Positions 17,263 through 28,611 of a stretch of DNA of 64,000 nucleotides are shown here, in pieces. Made by a program: the position numbers and the translations under genes. Within the stretch, counting starts at the first letter, position 1, and each line of letters starts with the position of its first letter. The DNA comes from Streptococcus parasanguinis ATCC 15912 (GTDB taxonomy: Bacteria; Bacillota; Bacilli; Lactobacillales; Streptococcaceae), in assembly GCF_000164675.2 (NCBI RefSeq), contig NC_015678.1, forward strand, positions 682,001 through 746,000, given 5' to 3'. Under the pieces are notes generated by a model, which had not been told where the DNA came from, did not search any database, and was given only the letters and a program-made list of their open reading frames with translations.

Positions 17263-18165
17263 TTACCTCTTTTGATCAAAATATTCTACCATGACCTCGA
17301 CAAACTTCTCTGCTACAGGAGAGAGATCCATCTCTTCTCGTTTGACATAGACCATTTTATTGTCTAAATTATCTTCTAAAGGAATCACGGTAATGCCATT
17401 CACTGACTGGCTATCCAAAAAGCCTGATCCCGTCGCATAAGCATCCGTTCGCTCCAAGATTCCATTCAAGGTAGCCCGGTCGGTCACATTGAACATTTGG
17501 GAGCTCGAGCTGGTATCGACAAAGTTCTCTGAATAATAGAGGTACTCATCTTTTTCTTGGGTAAAACGAACAGTTGGCAACTGAGCTAGATCTTCCATAA
17601 CCAGTTTTTTCTTCTTAGCCAAAGGATGTCCTTTGCGAAGATAAATATGAGTCTGAAATGGAATCAAATCCACCACTTCAAGCCCTAATTTATCGACCCG
17701 TTGCATAATCCCCTTGGTATTTTGACGGTTGAGATAAATAATTCCCAACTCACTATGCCCTTGAGCCACTTCGTCCAAAATTTGAACCGTCGTTGATTCA
17801 AAGATGCGGAAGTTTTTATTTTCCGGATAGCGGATCGAGAATTCCGTCATTAAAGGTGGCAAGAAGTCATAGTGCTGACTAGAAATAGAGAATTCTTTCT
17901 TCTCTTCTTCGGGACTGGCATATTGATTTTGAAAAACATCAAACCCTTTGACCACGTCTTGCGCTTTTTCATGAAATTCCATTCCCCGACGGGTTAAAAA
18001 AGTCCCAGAACTGGTCCGACGAAAAATCTTAAACCCCAGTTCTTTTTCCAGATCTCTGACGGAGATAGACAAGCTAGGCTGACTCACATACATTTTTTCA
18101 GCAGCCTCACGAAAAGTACCACTATTGGCAATCGCCACTACATATCGTAATTGTTGTATATTCAT
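17263..18165 (-). CDS. cpsY: LysR family regulator CpsY/MtaR type
   Basis: 300 aa. N-terminal winged helix (MNIQQLRYVVAIANSGTFRE, YVSQPSLSISVRDLEKELG) and a LysR substrate-binding domain from about residue 90. The position directly upstream of lspA-rluD is that of CpsY (S. mutans/S. iniae) and MtaR (S. agalactiae), which control methionine transport and synthesis genes and affect survival in blood and neutrophils. Expression probably starts at an extended -10 TATAAT at 18194-18199. Sure of the family, fairly sure of the orthology. Confidence 0.85.
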   Translation of the reverse strand: MNIQQLRYVVAIANSGTFREAAEKMYVSQPSLSISVRDLEKELGFKIFRRTSSGTFLTRRGMEFHEKAQDVVKGFDVFQNQYASPEEEKKEFSISSQHYDFLPPLMTEFSIRYPENKNFRIFESTTVQILDEVAQGHSELGIIYLNRQNTKGIMQRVDKLGLEVVDLIPFQTHIYLRKGHPLAKKKKLVMEDLAQLPTVRFTQEKDEYLYYSENFVDTSSSSQMFNVTDRATLNGILERTDAYATGSGFLDSQSVNGITVIPLEDNLDNKMVYVKREEMDLSPVAEKFVEVMVEYFDQKR

Positions 18166-18193
18166 TCCATTTTCCTTATTACAGTATCGATCT

Positions 18194-18202
18194 ATTATAC
18201 CA
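18194..18202 (-). promoter_or_regulatory. Extended -10 promoter of cpsY
   Basis: On the minus strand TGGTATAAT stands about 30 nt upstream of the cpsY ATG. The -35 region is poor, consistent with an extended -10 promoter. Confidence 0.5.
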
Positions 18203-18255
18203 TAAATTAGGGGCTGAAAGAAGAGATCCGTTTAAGAGACCTTCATCAAGTGAAA

Positions 18256-18288
18256 ATAAAAAACTGGAACTAAAACAGTTCCAGTTGA
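18256..18288 (-). terminator. Terminator of the lacTFEG operon
   Basis: On the minus strand AACTGGAACT and AGTTCCAGTT form a perfect 10-bp stem followed by TTTTATTTTC, 4 bp after the lacG stop. Confidence 0.9.
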
Positions 18289-18291
18289 TAC

Positions 18292-19722
<1,431 letters not shown>

Positions 19723-19785
19723 TCAAAGGAAAAGTGAGTGGAGAGGAGTTTGTGAGCCATCCATCTCCATCTCACTTATTCGTTC

Positions 19786-21489
19786 TTATTCTTCAAACTG
19801 CGCTTGAACAAAGGCTAGGGCACCTTGTCCATCACGTGTCAATTTAATGTATTGAGCACCTTCTGTCTTAGCCAATTTGATGCCTAGTTTATCTGTTTCT
19901 GCCTTCATGTCTTCATAGTTAGAAGCTACTTGTGGGGCTAGGATAACAAGGTCAAATTCTGGCAACATTTCACGGTGAGCACCATAGCCACCTGCTGCTG
20001 CTTTGACAGGAACATTGTATTCTGCTGCTGCCTTGTTCAAGGCATTGGCAAGGAGTCCACTGGTACCACCACCGGCACAGAGAACCAAGACGTTTGTTTC
20101 TTTTGTGATATTATTTTGAACAGGTTCGTCTTCAACACCAGCTTTTTCAAGAATTGCATCTGCTTTAGCTGTATTGAAGTTTGCAGCAACTTTTTCTTTC
20201 AAGCTGTCGTTTGCTTTACCAGAACGTTCTTCTTCGAGAATTTGTTCATCATAAACCTTAACGAATGGATAATAAATGATTACGTCCACTACCACTAGAA
20301 GAGCAGCAAGGATGAAGGAAAGAACTTGGAAGTTTGTACCAAGGACAATTCCGAGAGGACCAGGTGTTACCCATGGAAGGTTAGCGGAGAAGGAGTTCAT
20401 TCCCAAGGTATCAACAAAGAATTTGAAGATCCAGACGTTTGCGATTGGCGCAAAGATAAATGGAATGAAGAAGGTTGGGTTCAATACAATTGGAGCACCG
20501 AAGAGAATTGGTTCATTGACCCCAAAGAAGGTTGGCACGACGGAAGCACGTCCGATTGCACGGTTACGTTCAGACTTACACAACCACATGAAGAGGAATG
20601 GAACAATCAAGGTTGCACCAGTACCACCCATGGTAACGATAAACATTTGAGTCCCAGAAGTGATGACTTTATCTGCGTGTTGGCCTGCTTGAAGCAAGTG
20701 TAAGTTGTTATCGATATTTGCATATGTGATCGCCGCAATCGCTGGTTCTACGATAGAAGGGCCGTGGATACCAACAAACCAGAAGAAGGCATAAGCACCA
20801 AAGATAAGGGTAATTCCAAGATAACCATCTGCCGCAGAGAACAATGGAGCTAGAAGTGTTCCGATAGATTCCGCAACGGTTACACCGATAGCACCTTTCA
20901 CAATCAATTCAAATGCATACAAGAGAACAATTGAAACTGTAAATGGAATCAAGTCTTTGAAGACTTGTGAAATATTCGGTGGAACCTCGTCTGGCATGCG
21001 AATCGTCACATTATTTTTCACACAGACCTTATAAACATTAACTGTAACAAAGGCTGCAATGAAGGCTGTCAACAGACCTTTTGTACCCATGAAGGCTGTT
21101 AAGAATCCACCTTCTTTAGCAGGTTCAGCAGCCATGAGCAAGAAGCCAACCATAGAAGCCAACATTGTAGAAATGAAGTTGATTTGGTTAGTTGCTGGAA
21201 GGTCGCGGTTCATTGAATCAGTCAAAGCCTTAGCCGTTGTACCACCAACGAAGAAGGCCAAGATGCCCATAGAAAAGTTATATGGAGTCATCAAGAATGT
21301 TTCAATATCTTTAGACCAGTGGAAGCCCCAAGCATTTGGCACGTAGGCAATCAAGATGAAGATAGATGAGAATAAGATTACAGGCATCCCTGCAATGAAA
21401 CCATCACGAATCGCTCGCAAATATTTATTACGAGATATCTTTTCAAAGAAAGGTTTCCCTTTTTCAATTAGTTCAATCAGTTTATTCAT
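19786..21489 (-). CDS. lacE: Lactose-specific PTS EIICB component
   Basis: 567 aa. N-terminal EIIC domain of the lactose/cellobiose type with about eight to ten membrane helices ([20 protein letters not shown] onward) and substrate-site motifs [16 protein letters not shown] (about 320-335). C-terminal EIIB domain from about 465 with [14 protein letters not shown], whose Cys is the phosphorylation site. It imports and phosphorylates lactose together with LacF. Its ATG overlaps the lacF stop. Confidence 0.96.
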   Translation of the reverse strand: MNKLIELIEKGKPFFEKISRNKYLRAIRDGFIAGMPVILFSSIFILIAYVPNAWGFHWSKDIETFLMTPYNFSMGILAFFVGGTTAKALTDSMNRDLPATNQINFISTMLASMVGFLLMAAEPAKEGGFLTAFMGTKGLLTAFIAAFVTVNVYKVCVKNNVTIRMPDEVPPNISQVFKDLIPFTVSIVLLYAFELIVKGAIGVTVAESIGTLLAPLFSAADGYLGITLIFGAYAFFWFVGIHGPSIVEPAIAAITYANIDNNLHLLQAGQHADKVITSGTQMFIVTMGGTGATLIVPFLFMWLCKSERNRAIGRASVVPTFFGVNEPILFGAPIVLNPTFFIPFIFAPIANVWIFKFFVDTLGMNSFSANLPWVTPGPLGIVLGTNFQVLSFILAALLVVVDVIIYYPFVKVYDEQILEEERSGKANDSLKEKVAANFNTAKADAILEKAGVEDEPVQNNITKETNVLVLCAGGGTSGLLANALNKAAAEYNVPVKAAAGGYGAHREMLPEFDLVILAPQVASNYEDMKAETDKLGIKLAKTEGAQYIKLTRDGQGALAFVQAQFEE

Positions 21490-21806
21490 TATTTTGCTCC
21501 TCTTTTATACAGTTCAATCAGATGGTGAATCACGTCTTTTAATAAGATCGTTGTCATGAGATGGTCTTGACCATGCATCATGGTGATGCAATAAGGGATT
21601 TCTTCTCCTGCAGCTTCTTGCGCTAGCATGGTCGTTTGAGATTTATGAGCCTCAGCGATACAGGACCCTGCTTCTTCTACCAAGGATTCTGCTTTCGCAA
21701 AATCACCATTCTCAGCAGCTTTTAATGCTTCCATTAATTTTGATCGAGCGTCACCTGCATAAGCGACAATTTCAAACCCAAGTAGTTGGACTTCTTCTTT
21801 ATTCAT
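21489..21806 (-). CDS. lacF: Lactose-specific PTS EIIA component
   Basis: 105 aa helical EIIA of the lactose/cellobiose family. Motifs [20 protein letters not shown] (residues 9-28) and [16 protein letters not shown] (about 76-91), where His in HGQDH is the phosphorylated residue. It relays phosphate from HPr to LacE. Overlaps lacE by 1 bp and lies 34 bp after lacT. Confidence 0.96.
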   Translation of the reverse strand: MNKEEVQLLGFEIVAYAGDARSKLMEALKAAENGDFAKAESLVEEAGSCIAEAHKSQTTMLAQEAAGEEIPYCITMMHGQDHLMTTILLKDVIHHLIELYKRGAK

Positions 21807-21840
21807 GTTGGTTCCTCCTTATGATACCTTTTGAAAATTT

Positions 21841-22674
21841 TTATAATAGACGTTGAATATGAAGGGCTAAATAGACTTTTTCATTAGGAGATATCTTAGC
21901 TCCAGTCTGTTCAGCGATGGTTTGGTAGATCTGATGACTAATCTCATAAGCCTTTGGATAACTTAGCTGGATCAGTTGTTCCATCTCGCTCAAGCCTTCA
22001 GGATCCTCTCTTCCCTTATCTAGAGAGTCTAGGAAATAATTGAGATGGATCATAAAGCGATCGTAGAAATGACTGTTCTCTTCTTTTCGTTTCAATCCAT
22101 TTTGAGCTAGTTTTTCCTCTACAGCTTTCAAAATCGCTTGGCGATCTTGGACATCAGGATCCTGCTCATGAATGACTTCCCCTTGTGCATTGATGAAGTG
22201 ATAGGCGATACGATTCACTTCGTCATCAGGAAATTGATCCAAGAGCCGATTTCGAAAGATTTCAATCGCTTCCTTTGCGATTTTATAGGGAATCGGATGC
22301 ATAGCAGACGCATCAGGTAGATCACTGTGTTTGTATCTTCCCTGTTGAACCGCCTGGTAAGAACAAAAGATGTGATCTGTTAGTGTCACATAGATATATT
22401 CTTGAACAGGATAGGCATATTTCTTAGACAAGGTATCAATCACTTCATAAGTGGTTGTAATGAAATCAAGAGGAACATCCTTTAGAAGGGCCATAAAATT
22501 TTCTCTTGATTCATCCGTGTTTAAACGAAATACTTTTTCGACCTTATCATCAGCTACTAGATCATGTTTCTTTTTCCCAAAAGCAATCCCACTCCCAACA
22601 ACAATTAACTCTTGTTGAAGCTCATTTTGAACCAAAGCAACATTATTGTTCATTGGATGGATAATACGATACAT
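21841..22674 (-). CDS. lacT: BglG-family transcription antiterminator of the lac operon
   Basis: 277 aa from the ATG at 22674, chosen for the AAAGGAGAGCC ribosome binding site just upstream; an 18-codon longer frame has none. N-terminal RNA-binding CAT domain (MYRIIHPMNNNVALVQNE, VGSGIAFGKK), then PRD1 (about 65-170, with YVTLTDHIFCS) and PRD2 (about 175-277, with HFYDRFMIHLNYFLD and YLALHIQRLL). Phosphorylation of PRD histidines by the PTS sets its activity; it binds the RAT at 22767-22797 and prevents the leader terminator from forming. Confidence 0.93.
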   Translation of the reverse strand: MYRIIHPMNNNVALVQNELQQELIVVGSGIAFGKKKHDLVADDKVEKVFRLNTDESRENFMALLKDVPLDFITTTYEVIDTLSKKYAYPVQEYIYVTLTDHIFCSYQAVQQGRYKHSDLPDASAMHPIPYKIAKEAIEIFRNRLLDQFPDDEVNRIAYHFINAQGEVIHEQDPDVQDRQAILKAVEEKLAQNGLKRKEENSHFYDRFMIHLNYFLDSLDKGREDPEGLSEMEQLIQLSYPKAYEISHQIYQTIAEQTGAKISPNEKVYLALHIQRLL

Positions 22675-22704
22675 GAGGCTCTCCTTTGTAAAATTTGTTA
22701 AAAG

Positions 22705-22773
22705 CAAATAAAAATGACCACGAAGCAACTGAAAAAACTAGCCTATGCTAATCATTCAATCTACTTGTGGTCA
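22705..22773 (-). terminator. Leader terminator controlled by LacT
   Basis: On the minus strand TGACCAC (22773-22767) pairs with GTGGTCA (22721-22715), extended by AAG/CTT with one bulge, and is followed by TTTTTATTTGC. It lies upstream of lacT. Its left arm overlaps the end of the RAT sequence, so the two structures exclude each other. Confidence 0.8.
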
Positions 22774-22797
22774 CGCCTAATCTAACTTAGTAACGCT
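22767..22797 (-). promoter_or_regulatory. RAT (ribonucleic antiterminator) site for LacT
   Basis: The leader RNA contains GCGTTACTAAG and TTAGGCGTGACCA, which match the two conserved halves of BglG-family RAT sequences (GTTACTG ... AGGC..AACC-like). It overlaps the 5' arm of the downstream terminator, the expected arrangement for antitermination. Confidence 0.75.
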
Positions 22798-22821
22798 CAC
22801 TGCTATTTAACTTATGAACTT

Positions 22822-22858
22822 ATTCTATCATAAGTTTTTTATTTTGTAAACCCTTACA
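22822..22858 (-). promoter_or_regulatory. lacT promoter with overlapping cre (CcpA) site
   Basis: On the minus strand TTTACA (22850-22845), 17-bp spacer, TAGAAT (22827-22822). The sequence TGTAAGGGTTTACA (22858-22845) matches the cre consensus TGWAARCGYTWNCW at 13 of 14 positions and covers the -35 box, so CcpA binding would block RNA polymerase during growth on preferred sugars. Confidence 0.8.
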
Positions 22859-22904
22859 GCGAAAATTTTTAAACATTTTTTATAAAAAATAAACAAAGCC
22901 TAAA

Positions 22905-22950
22905 AATAATGAAGAACATTGGAAGGAATTTCTTCCTTCCAATGTTCTAA
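22905..22950 (-). terminator. Terminator of lacABCD
   Basis: AGAACATTGGAAGGAA and TTCCTTCCAATGTTCT form a perfect 16-bp stem with a 4-nt loop, followed on the minus strand by TCATTATTTTTAGG. It separates lacD from the lacTFEG promoter. Confidence 0.85.
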
Positions 22951-22983
22951 ATGTTGCTTTAGGAGGCAATAACGATTTGTTTC

Positions 22984-23964
22984 TTACACGCGTTCTGTCC
23001 AAGGTGTTGCCACTTTAGCCAAGACCGCATTCAATTCTTCAATATTTTGACGACCTTCTGTACGAAGCCATTCACGAGCAGCTGCTTCTCCATCTCTGAT
23101 GTAAGCTTCTACTGAACCTGCCCATGTCGCACGTCCACAAAGAACACCGTTGAAGTTAGCACCTGATGCATGAGCAAATTCCAAAGTTTCTTGGAAAAGT
23201 TTTGCGGATACACCAGCACTGAGGTAGATGTATGGAAGGTTGGTTGCTTCTTCTTGTTCTTTGAAGAAAGCAGCCGCTTCTTCACGACTATAGACAACTT
23301 CACCTTCTCCAAATCCTTCCACGTAGTTGACATTGACAGGAACTTCTACTTTCAATACATCGATATTGAAACGAGGATCCGAGAAGACTTTCATCGCTTC
23401 AATGACTTTACGAGGTTTCACTTTTGCATATTCAGCAGAGGTTGCATCTGCAATTCCTTCGTCATAAGCCAAGATTTCAAGGAAGAATGGAATGTCTTCT
23501 GCCACACATTCTGAACCGATGCGTTCGATATAAGCTTGTTTTTCTTGGTTAAGTTCTTCTGCACTATCTACATCATAGTAGAGCAAGAATTTCACAGCAT
23601 CTGCACCTTGTTCTTTGATGCGTTTTGCTGACCAAAGGTTGAGGCAGTCTGGTAGACGTTTGGTGCTAGATGTATCATAACCGGTTTTTTCGTATGCAAG
23701 TAAGAGACCAGCATCTTTATCCAAGGCTTTCGTAGCAGGCAACCCATATTCTGGGTCCAACAACATAGAGGAAGCATATTTTGTCAATTCATCTGCTACA
23801 AGAACTTTCAATTCTTCCATTTGTGCTACAGTTGGCTCAGTGTCTTGGTATTTGGCCATCAAGCGTTTCAAAGCCCCACGTTGGTCGAAGGCCAAAGCTG
23901 AAATAACACCGTCTTTTGTACTAAGACGTTCCAAATAGTTGCGTTTTTGTTCTGTTAATACCAT
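22984..23964 (-). CDS. lacD: Tagatose 1,6-diphosphate aldolase
   Basis: 326 aa class I aldolase. [21 protein letters not shown] near residues 20-40 (split as [12 protein letters not shown]), then KFLLYYD and [16 protein letters not shown] with the Schiff-base Lys, and [13 protein letters not shown]. It splits tagatose-1,6-bisphosphate into dihydroxyacetone phosphate and glyceraldehyde-3-phosphate. Starts 1 bp after lacC. Confidence 0.97.
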   Translation of the reverse strand: MVLTEQKRNYLERLSTKDGVISALAFDQRGALKRLMAKYQDTEPTVAQMEELKVLVADELTKYASSMLLDPEYGLPATKALDKDAGLLLAYEKTGYDTSSTKRLPDCLNLWSAKRIKEQGADAVKFLLYYDVDSAEELNQEKQAYIERIGSECVAEDIPFFLEILAYDEGIADATSAEYAKVKPRKVIEAMKVFSDPRFNIDVLKVEVPVNVNYVEGFGEGEVVYSREEAAAFFKEQEEATNLPYIYLSAGVSAKLFQETLEFAHASGANFNGVLCGRATWAGSVEAYIRDGEAAAREWLRTEGRQNIEELNAVLAKVATPWTERV

Positions 23965-23965
23965 T

Positions 23966-24895
23966 TTATACCTCTTTTACGATTAATTGTTGATATAAGG
24001 CATCATAGTGCCCCATGTTGACATGTCCTGTTTGTGCTTCTTGCGCATTTAACATTCCAAGAACATTTGCTTTCTTGAGCAAATCTGCGTCACTCTCATG
24101 ATGATAAAGACCAGATGCAATCCCTGCAACAGTCGAATCACCAGATCCGACTGGATTGACGACATCAATCTTAGGAATATCCACCTTATAGAAGTCATCG
24201 CCGTGCTTCGCAAAAGCGCCATTTGCTCCAAGGGAGACAATCACCCATTCGACGCCATCAAAGAGAGTATCCTGAAGAACTTCTTTTAAGTCTTCCACAT
24301 TCTTACTCACTTCTTTTCCTAACAATTGAGATAACTCTTCATTGTTGGGCTTAATGACTGTAGGCTTGACCGCTGCTTGAATGGCAGCTTCCAAAGAAGC
24401 CCCCGAGCAATCGAGCACGACTGCTTTTCCAGCTTCCCTTGCAATCTTGACCAGGCTAGCATAGTAGTCCACTGGTAAACCAGCTGGGAGACTACCTGAG
24501 ATGGCAACAACTTCCACTTGATCGATCAAGTGACGGTAATGTTGAAGGAAACCTTGTCCTTCTTTCTCAGAAATGGTTGGACCTTTTTCTAAGATTTCTG
24601 TTTGCTTGCCTTCGTGAAGGATGGCGATACAATTTCGTGTATCTCCAGCAATCTCAAAGAAACGTTCCTCTATCTCTTCTCCTAAATGATCAAGAATGAA
24701 TTGACCCGTTCGACCACCAAGTAGGCCAGTCGCTGCTACTGGATCCTTGATCTCAGAAAGCACACGGGTAACATTGAGACCCTTCCCACCAGCTGTCTTA
24801 CTTACCTCAGCCACTCGATTGACTGTATCCAACTGGAGTACATCCAAAGGATAAGAAATATCAATCGAAGGGTTCATCGTGACCGTTAATATCAT
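23966..24895 (-). CDS. lacC: Tagatose-6-phosphate kinase
   Basis: 309 aa PfkB-family kinase. Motifs [14 protein letters not shown] near residues 37-50 and [20 protein letters not shown] near 247-266, where the Asp of GSGDS is the catalytic base. It phosphorylates tagatose-6-phosphate with ATP. Starts 10 bp after lacB. Confidence 0.96.
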   Translation of the reverse strand: MILTVTMNPSIDISYPLDVLQLDTVNRVAEVSKTAGGKGLNVTRVLSEIKDPVAATGLLGGRTGQFILDHLGEEIEERFFEIAGDTRNCIAILHEGKQTEILEKGPTISEKEGQGFLQHYRHLIDQVEVVAISGSLPAGLPVDYYASLVKIAREAGKAVVLDCSGASLEAAIQAAVKPTVIKPNNEELSQLLGKEVSKNVEDLKEVLQDTLFDGVEWVIVSLGANGAFAKHGDDFYKVDIPKIDVVNPVGSGDSTVAGIASGLYHHESDADLLKKANVLGMLNAQEAQTGHVNMGHYDALYQQLIVKEV

Positions 24896-24905
24896 ATGTC
24901 ACCTC

Positions 24906-25421
24906 TTAGTCGTGGTATTCACCACGGTCCCATTTTTCAAGGAATTCTGTAAAGAAATCAGCATCCGCTTGATGGGCATTATGGGTTTCCACATGTTGGA
25001 TCTTAGCGATCAATTTTTTATTTTCTTCAGTTGGTTTGTATTCAGCGTGGATGAATGCTTCAATGATATCGCACATGAGCAATTCACCAGTGATCTTACC
25101 ACCAAAGCCGATCACATTCGCGTTCAATTCTTCTTTGGCATAAAGAGCAGTTGTCATATCGCGTACCAAGGCAGAACGGATACCAGGTACTTTGTTAACA
25201 GCATTGTTGATCCCAACACCAGTACCACAGATACAAACACCAAGATCTGCTTGGCCACTTGCTACGGCTTCACCAACTTTTTTACCAAAAATTGGATAGT
25301 GGGTACGTGTATGGTCATAAGTCCCAAAGTCGAGCACTTCATATCCTTTTGATTTCAAAAAATCAGAAACAGCCATTTTTTCATTTGTCACAATGTGATC
25401 ACAACCAATTGCAATTCTCAT
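24906..25421 (-). CDS. lacB: Galactose-6-phosphate isomerase subunit LacB
   Basis: 171 aa RpiB/LacAB family. [20 protein letters not shown] at the N-terminus and [20 protein letters not shown] at about 76-95 hold the active-site residues. With LacA it converts galactose-6-phosphate to tagatose-6-phosphate. 16 bp after lacA. Confidence 0.97.
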   Translation of the reverse strand: MRIAIGCDHIVTNEKMAVSDFLKSKGYEVLDFGTYDHTRTHYPIFGKKVGEAVASGQADLGVCICGTGVGINNAVNKVPGIRSALVRDMTTALYAKEELNANVIGFGGKITGELLMCDIIEAFIHAEYKPTEENKKLIAKIQHVETHNAHQADADFFTEFLEKWDRGEYHD

Positions 25422-25437
25422 TTGAATTCTCCTCTCA

Positions 25438-25863
25438 TTAGCACATCTTATTCAACATATCGACACGGATTTGGTGACGACCACCGTCGTATTTACCATT
25501 GACGAAGCCTTTGGCAATGTTCTTGGCCAATTCATCCCCAACAATTTCAGCACCCATGGTAATCATTCGAGAATTGTTGTGTCCACGTGTCATATAAGCA
25601 GAACGTTCATCTGAAACTTCTGCTGCCACCATTCCTTTGATTTTAGTTGCAACCATAAATGGACCAGCTCCGTAAGCATCAATTACGATTCCAAGATTTT
25701 GATCGTTTTTGTTCACTTCGCTCGCAACTGCAAGTGTCACATCTACAAAATCTTGACCTTCAGCAGTTACATCCACAACATCGAAGTTTTCTTTTACAAG
25801 AAACTCTTTCACGAGATCTTTTAATCTTAATCCTGCAGCATCTGCACCAAGTACAATAGACAT
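25438..25863 (-). CDS. lacA: Galactose-6-phosphate isomerase subunit LacA
   Basis: 141 aa from the ATG at 25861-25863, preceded by AAAGGAGGACAGG; this is the normal LacA start ([16 protein letters not shown]). RpiB-like fold, with [20 protein letters not shown] (about 66-85) in place of the active-site Cys loop found in LacB, as expected for this subunit. First gene of lacABCD. Confidence 0.96.
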   Translation of the reverse strand: MSIVLGADAAGLRLKDLVKEFLVKENFDVVDVTAEGQDFVDVTLAVASEVNKNDQNLGIVIDAYGAGPFMVATKIKGMVAAEVSDERSAYMTRGHNNSRMITMGAEIVGDELAKNIAKGFVNGKYDGGRHQIRVDMLNKMC

Positions 25864-25945
25864 GTCCTGTCCTCCTTTTGTTCGTTTCAGCAAATATCCC
25901 TGTTGTTAATTTTTCACAAAGGAACATTTTCTTACTTTTGATATT

Positions 25946-25974
25946 ATATTACACCTATTTTGAACGAAAGTCAA
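25946..25974 (-). promoter_or_regulatory. lacABCD promoter
   Basis: On the minus strand TTGACT (25974-25969), 17-bp spacer, TAATAT (25951-25946). TGTTCGAAAATAAAC upstream and TCGTTCAAAA within the spacer resemble the GTTC-rich repeats near the PTS promoter and are candidate LacR operator parts. Confidence 0.7.
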
Positions 25975-26002
25975 CATTAAATTGTTTATTTTCGAACATT
26001 TT

Positions 26003-26040
26003 TAAAATAAAAACACCATATCCACAACAGATATGGTGTC
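26003..26040 (-). terminator. Terminator after the galactitol-type PTS operon
   Basis: ACACCATATC and GATATGGTGT form a perfect 10-bp stem, followed on the minus strand by TTTTTATTTT. It lies 24 bp after the EIIC stop and upstream of the lacABCD promoter. Confidence 0.9.
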
Positions 26041-26063
26041 AGTTTTCAAACTACATATGACGA

Positions 26064-27539
26064 TTATTTTGCATTTGCAGCATATTCTTCGTTACGTTTG
26101 ATCATTTGTTTTCTGTACCAAGCGAAGATTCCGATATAGAATGCCAAGAAGACAACTACACCAAGGATGGCTTTGATATCACCAGTTGTTGCGTTACCAA
26201 TTGTCCAACCGAGCAATTTTTCAACTGGTCCTTCAAGAGTTGAGTGAGTGATCAATTGAGTAGAAGCTACCCCTTTAGGGAAGGCATCAACACTCTTAGC
26301 CAATTGAGTTGCAAATGGTGCAATCAATGTACCTGAAAGAAGGAAGAGTGGCAAGAGAAGGCTTCCGAAGATGATCATACGGATCAATTTACCGCGTGTT
26401 ACAACCAACAAGGCTGGAGTCACACCCATAGCAATGATACCAGCAAGTGGTAAGATACCATTTCCGACTTTAGAAAGAAGCACTGCTTCGATCAACATGA
26501 TTGGTGCAAGTACGTTCGCACAAGCCCAGATTTCAGCACGACCAGCGATAAATGGCCAGTCCAAACCGATGTTGAATTTACGTCCTTGAAGACGTTTAGT
26601 AGCAACGTTTGTAATACCTTGTGACAATGGTTCTACCGCTGCGATAAACCAAGAACCGATCAATGAGAACAATTCCAAGCAGACACCGGCAGTCAAACCA
26701 AGGCTCAACCAACCTTTAATAACCAATTCCCATTTGGCAGCATCTTGCACGCCAGCAACTGGATGTGGAGTACCCATGATACCGATGACGATACCAAGAA
26801 GGAAACCGATAAAGAATTTAGATCCCCAGAAACCGATCTTCTTGTTCAATTTAGCAGCGTCGAAGTCGTATTTATCAAGACCTGGGAAGAATTTGTCAAA
26901 GATTTTATCCAAGACCATGATGATTGGGTTCATCATGTAGTTCATGTGAGTTGAAGTCATAGGTGATGAACTTGGTGCATTCAAAAGATCATCAAATGTT
27001 GGTTTCATCAAGTCTGAGTTAATGATCTTCATGATTCCAACAAGAACAACTGCAAGAGTTGCGACGAAAAGTGAAACTCCTTGGCTAACTCCGTTGTTGT
27101 CCGCATACCATTTGATCAAAAGACCTGTGATAGACAAGTGCCAGATATCGAAGATATCGACGTCAAGCGTATCTGTTTTCTTGATCGCAAGCATGACAAC
27201 GTTGACGATCAACATAATCAATAAGAAGTAAAGTGTCCAGGCAGACCCCCAAGTGATGGTCGCAAGCGGTGCCCAACCAACGTCAGTAATATTCAATTGA
27301 ATACCAGTATTCTCAACGAATTTTGCAAGAGATGCTGAGAAAGCTGTGTTAAGCATACCTATGATGGCACCGATACCAGTAAGGGCGATGGCAAGTTTAA
27401 TACCACCTTCAAGGGCTTTAGAGAATTTCACTCCAAACAAGAGAGCCAATAAAGTCAAGACGATCAACATAATGATCGGAGCACCCATGTCTAGGATTGG
27501 TTTAAAAAATTTATTGGCAAAATCAATAATGCCATTCAT
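26064..27539 (-). CDS. Galactitol/galactose-type PTS EIIC component
   Basis: 491 aa GatC-family permease with about ten membrane helices. Features are MNGIIDFANKFFKPILDMGAP at the start and GTPHPVAGVQDAAKWE at about 259-274 in the region that binds sugar. In S. gordonii and relatives the equivalent gene next to lacABCD encodes the IIC of a galactose PTS, so it likely delivers galactose-6-phosphate to LacAB. It is the last gene after IIA and IIB. Confidence 0.85.
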   Translation of the reverse strand: MNGIIDFANKFFKPILDMGAPIIMLIVLTLLALLFGVKFSKALEGGIKLAIALTGIGAIIGMLNTAFSASLAKFVENTGIQLNITDVGWAPLATITWGSAWTLYFLLIMLIVNVVMLAIKKTDTLDVDIFDIWHLSITGLLIKWYADNNGVSQGVSLFVATLAVVLVGIMKIINSDLMKPTFDDLLNAPSSSPMTSTHMNYMMNPIIMVLDKIFDKFFPGLDKYDFDAAKLNKKIGFWGSKFFIGFLLGIVIGIMGTPHPVAGVQDAAKWELVIKGWLSLGLTAGVCLELFSLIGSWFIAAVEPLSQGITNVATKRLQGRKFNIGLDWPFIAGRAEIWACANVLAPIMLIEAVLLSKVGNGILPLAGIIAMGVTPALLVVTRGKLIRMIIFGSLLLPLFLLSGTLIAPFATQLAKSVDAFPKGVASTQLITHSTLEGPVEKLLGWTIGNATTGDIKAILGVVVFLAFYIGIFAWYRKQMIKRNEEYAANAK

Positions 27540-27633
27540 AATAAATCCTCCCGATTTATAATTTTATATATTACGCTTTAATCATTTCCAACTTTATCAT
27601 TGGATAACGCTTACAAACTGTTTTAAAAAAATA

Positions 27634-27939
27634 TTAACTTAATCCATGTTCTTTAATGGCAGCTTCGATGTTATCAAAAACTGGCGCACTCATTGCTGGA
27701 ATACGGAATAAAATTGGTCCTGCTTCTACCACTGGAATACCAGGATCGAATCCCAAATCAGTTGCAGCAATTGGAGTAAAGATGTCATAGCCTGAAATCA
27801 AGTCTTCATTCACGTCTTTGACCATGACAGCGTCACAACGCACATCATAACCGCGGTTTGACAACTCTTCTTCCAAGGCATTCTTAATTTGGTGGCTAGA
27901 GTTAACACCTGCACCACAGGCAGCTAAAATTTTAATCAT
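27634..27939 (-). CDS. Galactitol/galactose-type PTS EIIB component
   Basis: 101 aa from MIKILAACGAG, chosen because GGAGGATATCC precedes that ATG. The P-loop with the phosphorylated Cys is ILAACGAGVNSSHQI (residues 4-18), typical of GatB-type EIIB. It passes phosphate from the IIA to sugar bound by the IIC. 94 bp separate it from the EIIC gene and 35 bp from EIIA. Confidence 0.88.
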   Translation of the reverse strand: MIKILAACGAGVNSSHQIKNALEEELSNRGYDVRCDAVMVKDVNEDLISGYDIFTPIAATDLGFDPGIPVVEAGPILFRIPAMSAPVFDNIEAAIKEHGLS

Positions 27940-27974
27940 TTGGATATCCTCCATTATAAATATTTACGAATGTT

Positions 27975-28451
27975 TTAGGAAATAGTTCCCGTAATGTATT
28001 GATAAAGCTTATCTTCACTATCTAATTTTGATAGAGCTTCGAGATTTCCATTAGATGTAAAGAAATCCATCAGCTGGGCCAAAATATTGGTTTGGCTAGA
28101 GCTTGAATTGTTGATAATGAAGAATAAAAGTGAAACTTGAACTTCCTTATCTGGAGCAATCATATTATGGAAGGTTACCGGTTGATCCAAACGAACCACG
28201 ACCACATTCTCAGTGAGATTATGGACAATGTCTGTGTGCGGGATCGCCACATTTGGTAAGTCCTTACCAAGAAATTCCATGTCTAATCCAGTCGGGAAAG
28301 ACTTTTCACGCTCAATCAAAGCGGAACGATAGGTTGGTGTCACAATCTGTCGCTCTTCAAGTAAGCTCGCTACCTGCTCAAAGAGATCTGTTTGATCCTT
28401 GGCGTGTAGACAAAACACAAGATCTTTGTTAAAGAGTTGATTTAAACCCAT
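27975..28451 (-). CDS. PTS EIIA component (fructose/mannitol/galactitol type)
   Basis: 158 aa from the ATG at 28451, 8 nt after GGAGG; a GTG three codons upstream overlaps the SD too closely. The phosphorylated His is in DLPNVAIPHTDIVHN (about residues 60-74, IPHT). First gene of the IIA-IIB-IIC operon, directly downstream of a strong promoter. By context it serves galactose uptake. Confidence 0.88.
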   Translation of the reverse strand: MGLNQLFNKDLVFCLHAKDQTDLFEQVASLLEERQIVTPTYRSALIEREKSFPTGLDMEFLGKDLPNVAIPHTDIVHNLTENVVVVRLDQPVTFHNMIAPDKEVQVSLLFFIINNSSSSQTNILAQLMDFFTSNGNLEALSKLDSEDKLYQYITGTIS

Positions 28452-28491
28452 TGCTGCCACCTCCTTATCTAACTATTTATTTTATGATTAT

Positions 28492-28520
28492 AGTATATCA
28501 CTATATTGATTGAATGTCAA
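28492..28520 (-). promoter_or_regulatory. Promoter of the galactose-PTS operon
   Basis: On the minus strand TTGACA (28520-28515), 17-bp spacer, TATACT (28497-28492), 41 nt upstream of the EIIA start codon. Confidence 0.85.
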
Positions 28521-28552
28521 TCATTTTTGTCTCATTTTGTTCATTTTTGTTC
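28515..28552 (-). promoter_or_regulatory. Candidate LacR operator: phased direct repeats
   Basis: Immediately upstream of and touching the -35 box, the plus strand reads three near-copies of TCATTTTTGT spaced 10-11 bp (28521, 28532 and 28541), ending in GTTCG. Helically phased repeats with TGTTC-type cores are what DeoR-family repressors bind. Assignment to LacR is inference from the adjacent lacR gene. Confidence 0.5.
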
Positions 28553-28611
28553 GTATCAAGCTATATGGCTCTTTCTAACCGTCATTTTCCAACATCCTTA
28601 AATAAGTAAAA

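Noticed and set aside
22675..22728. Longer lacT start giving an extra 18 residues
   Set aside because: No SD before it, and it would overlap the leader terminator; the ATG at 22674 has a strong SD and matches the family.
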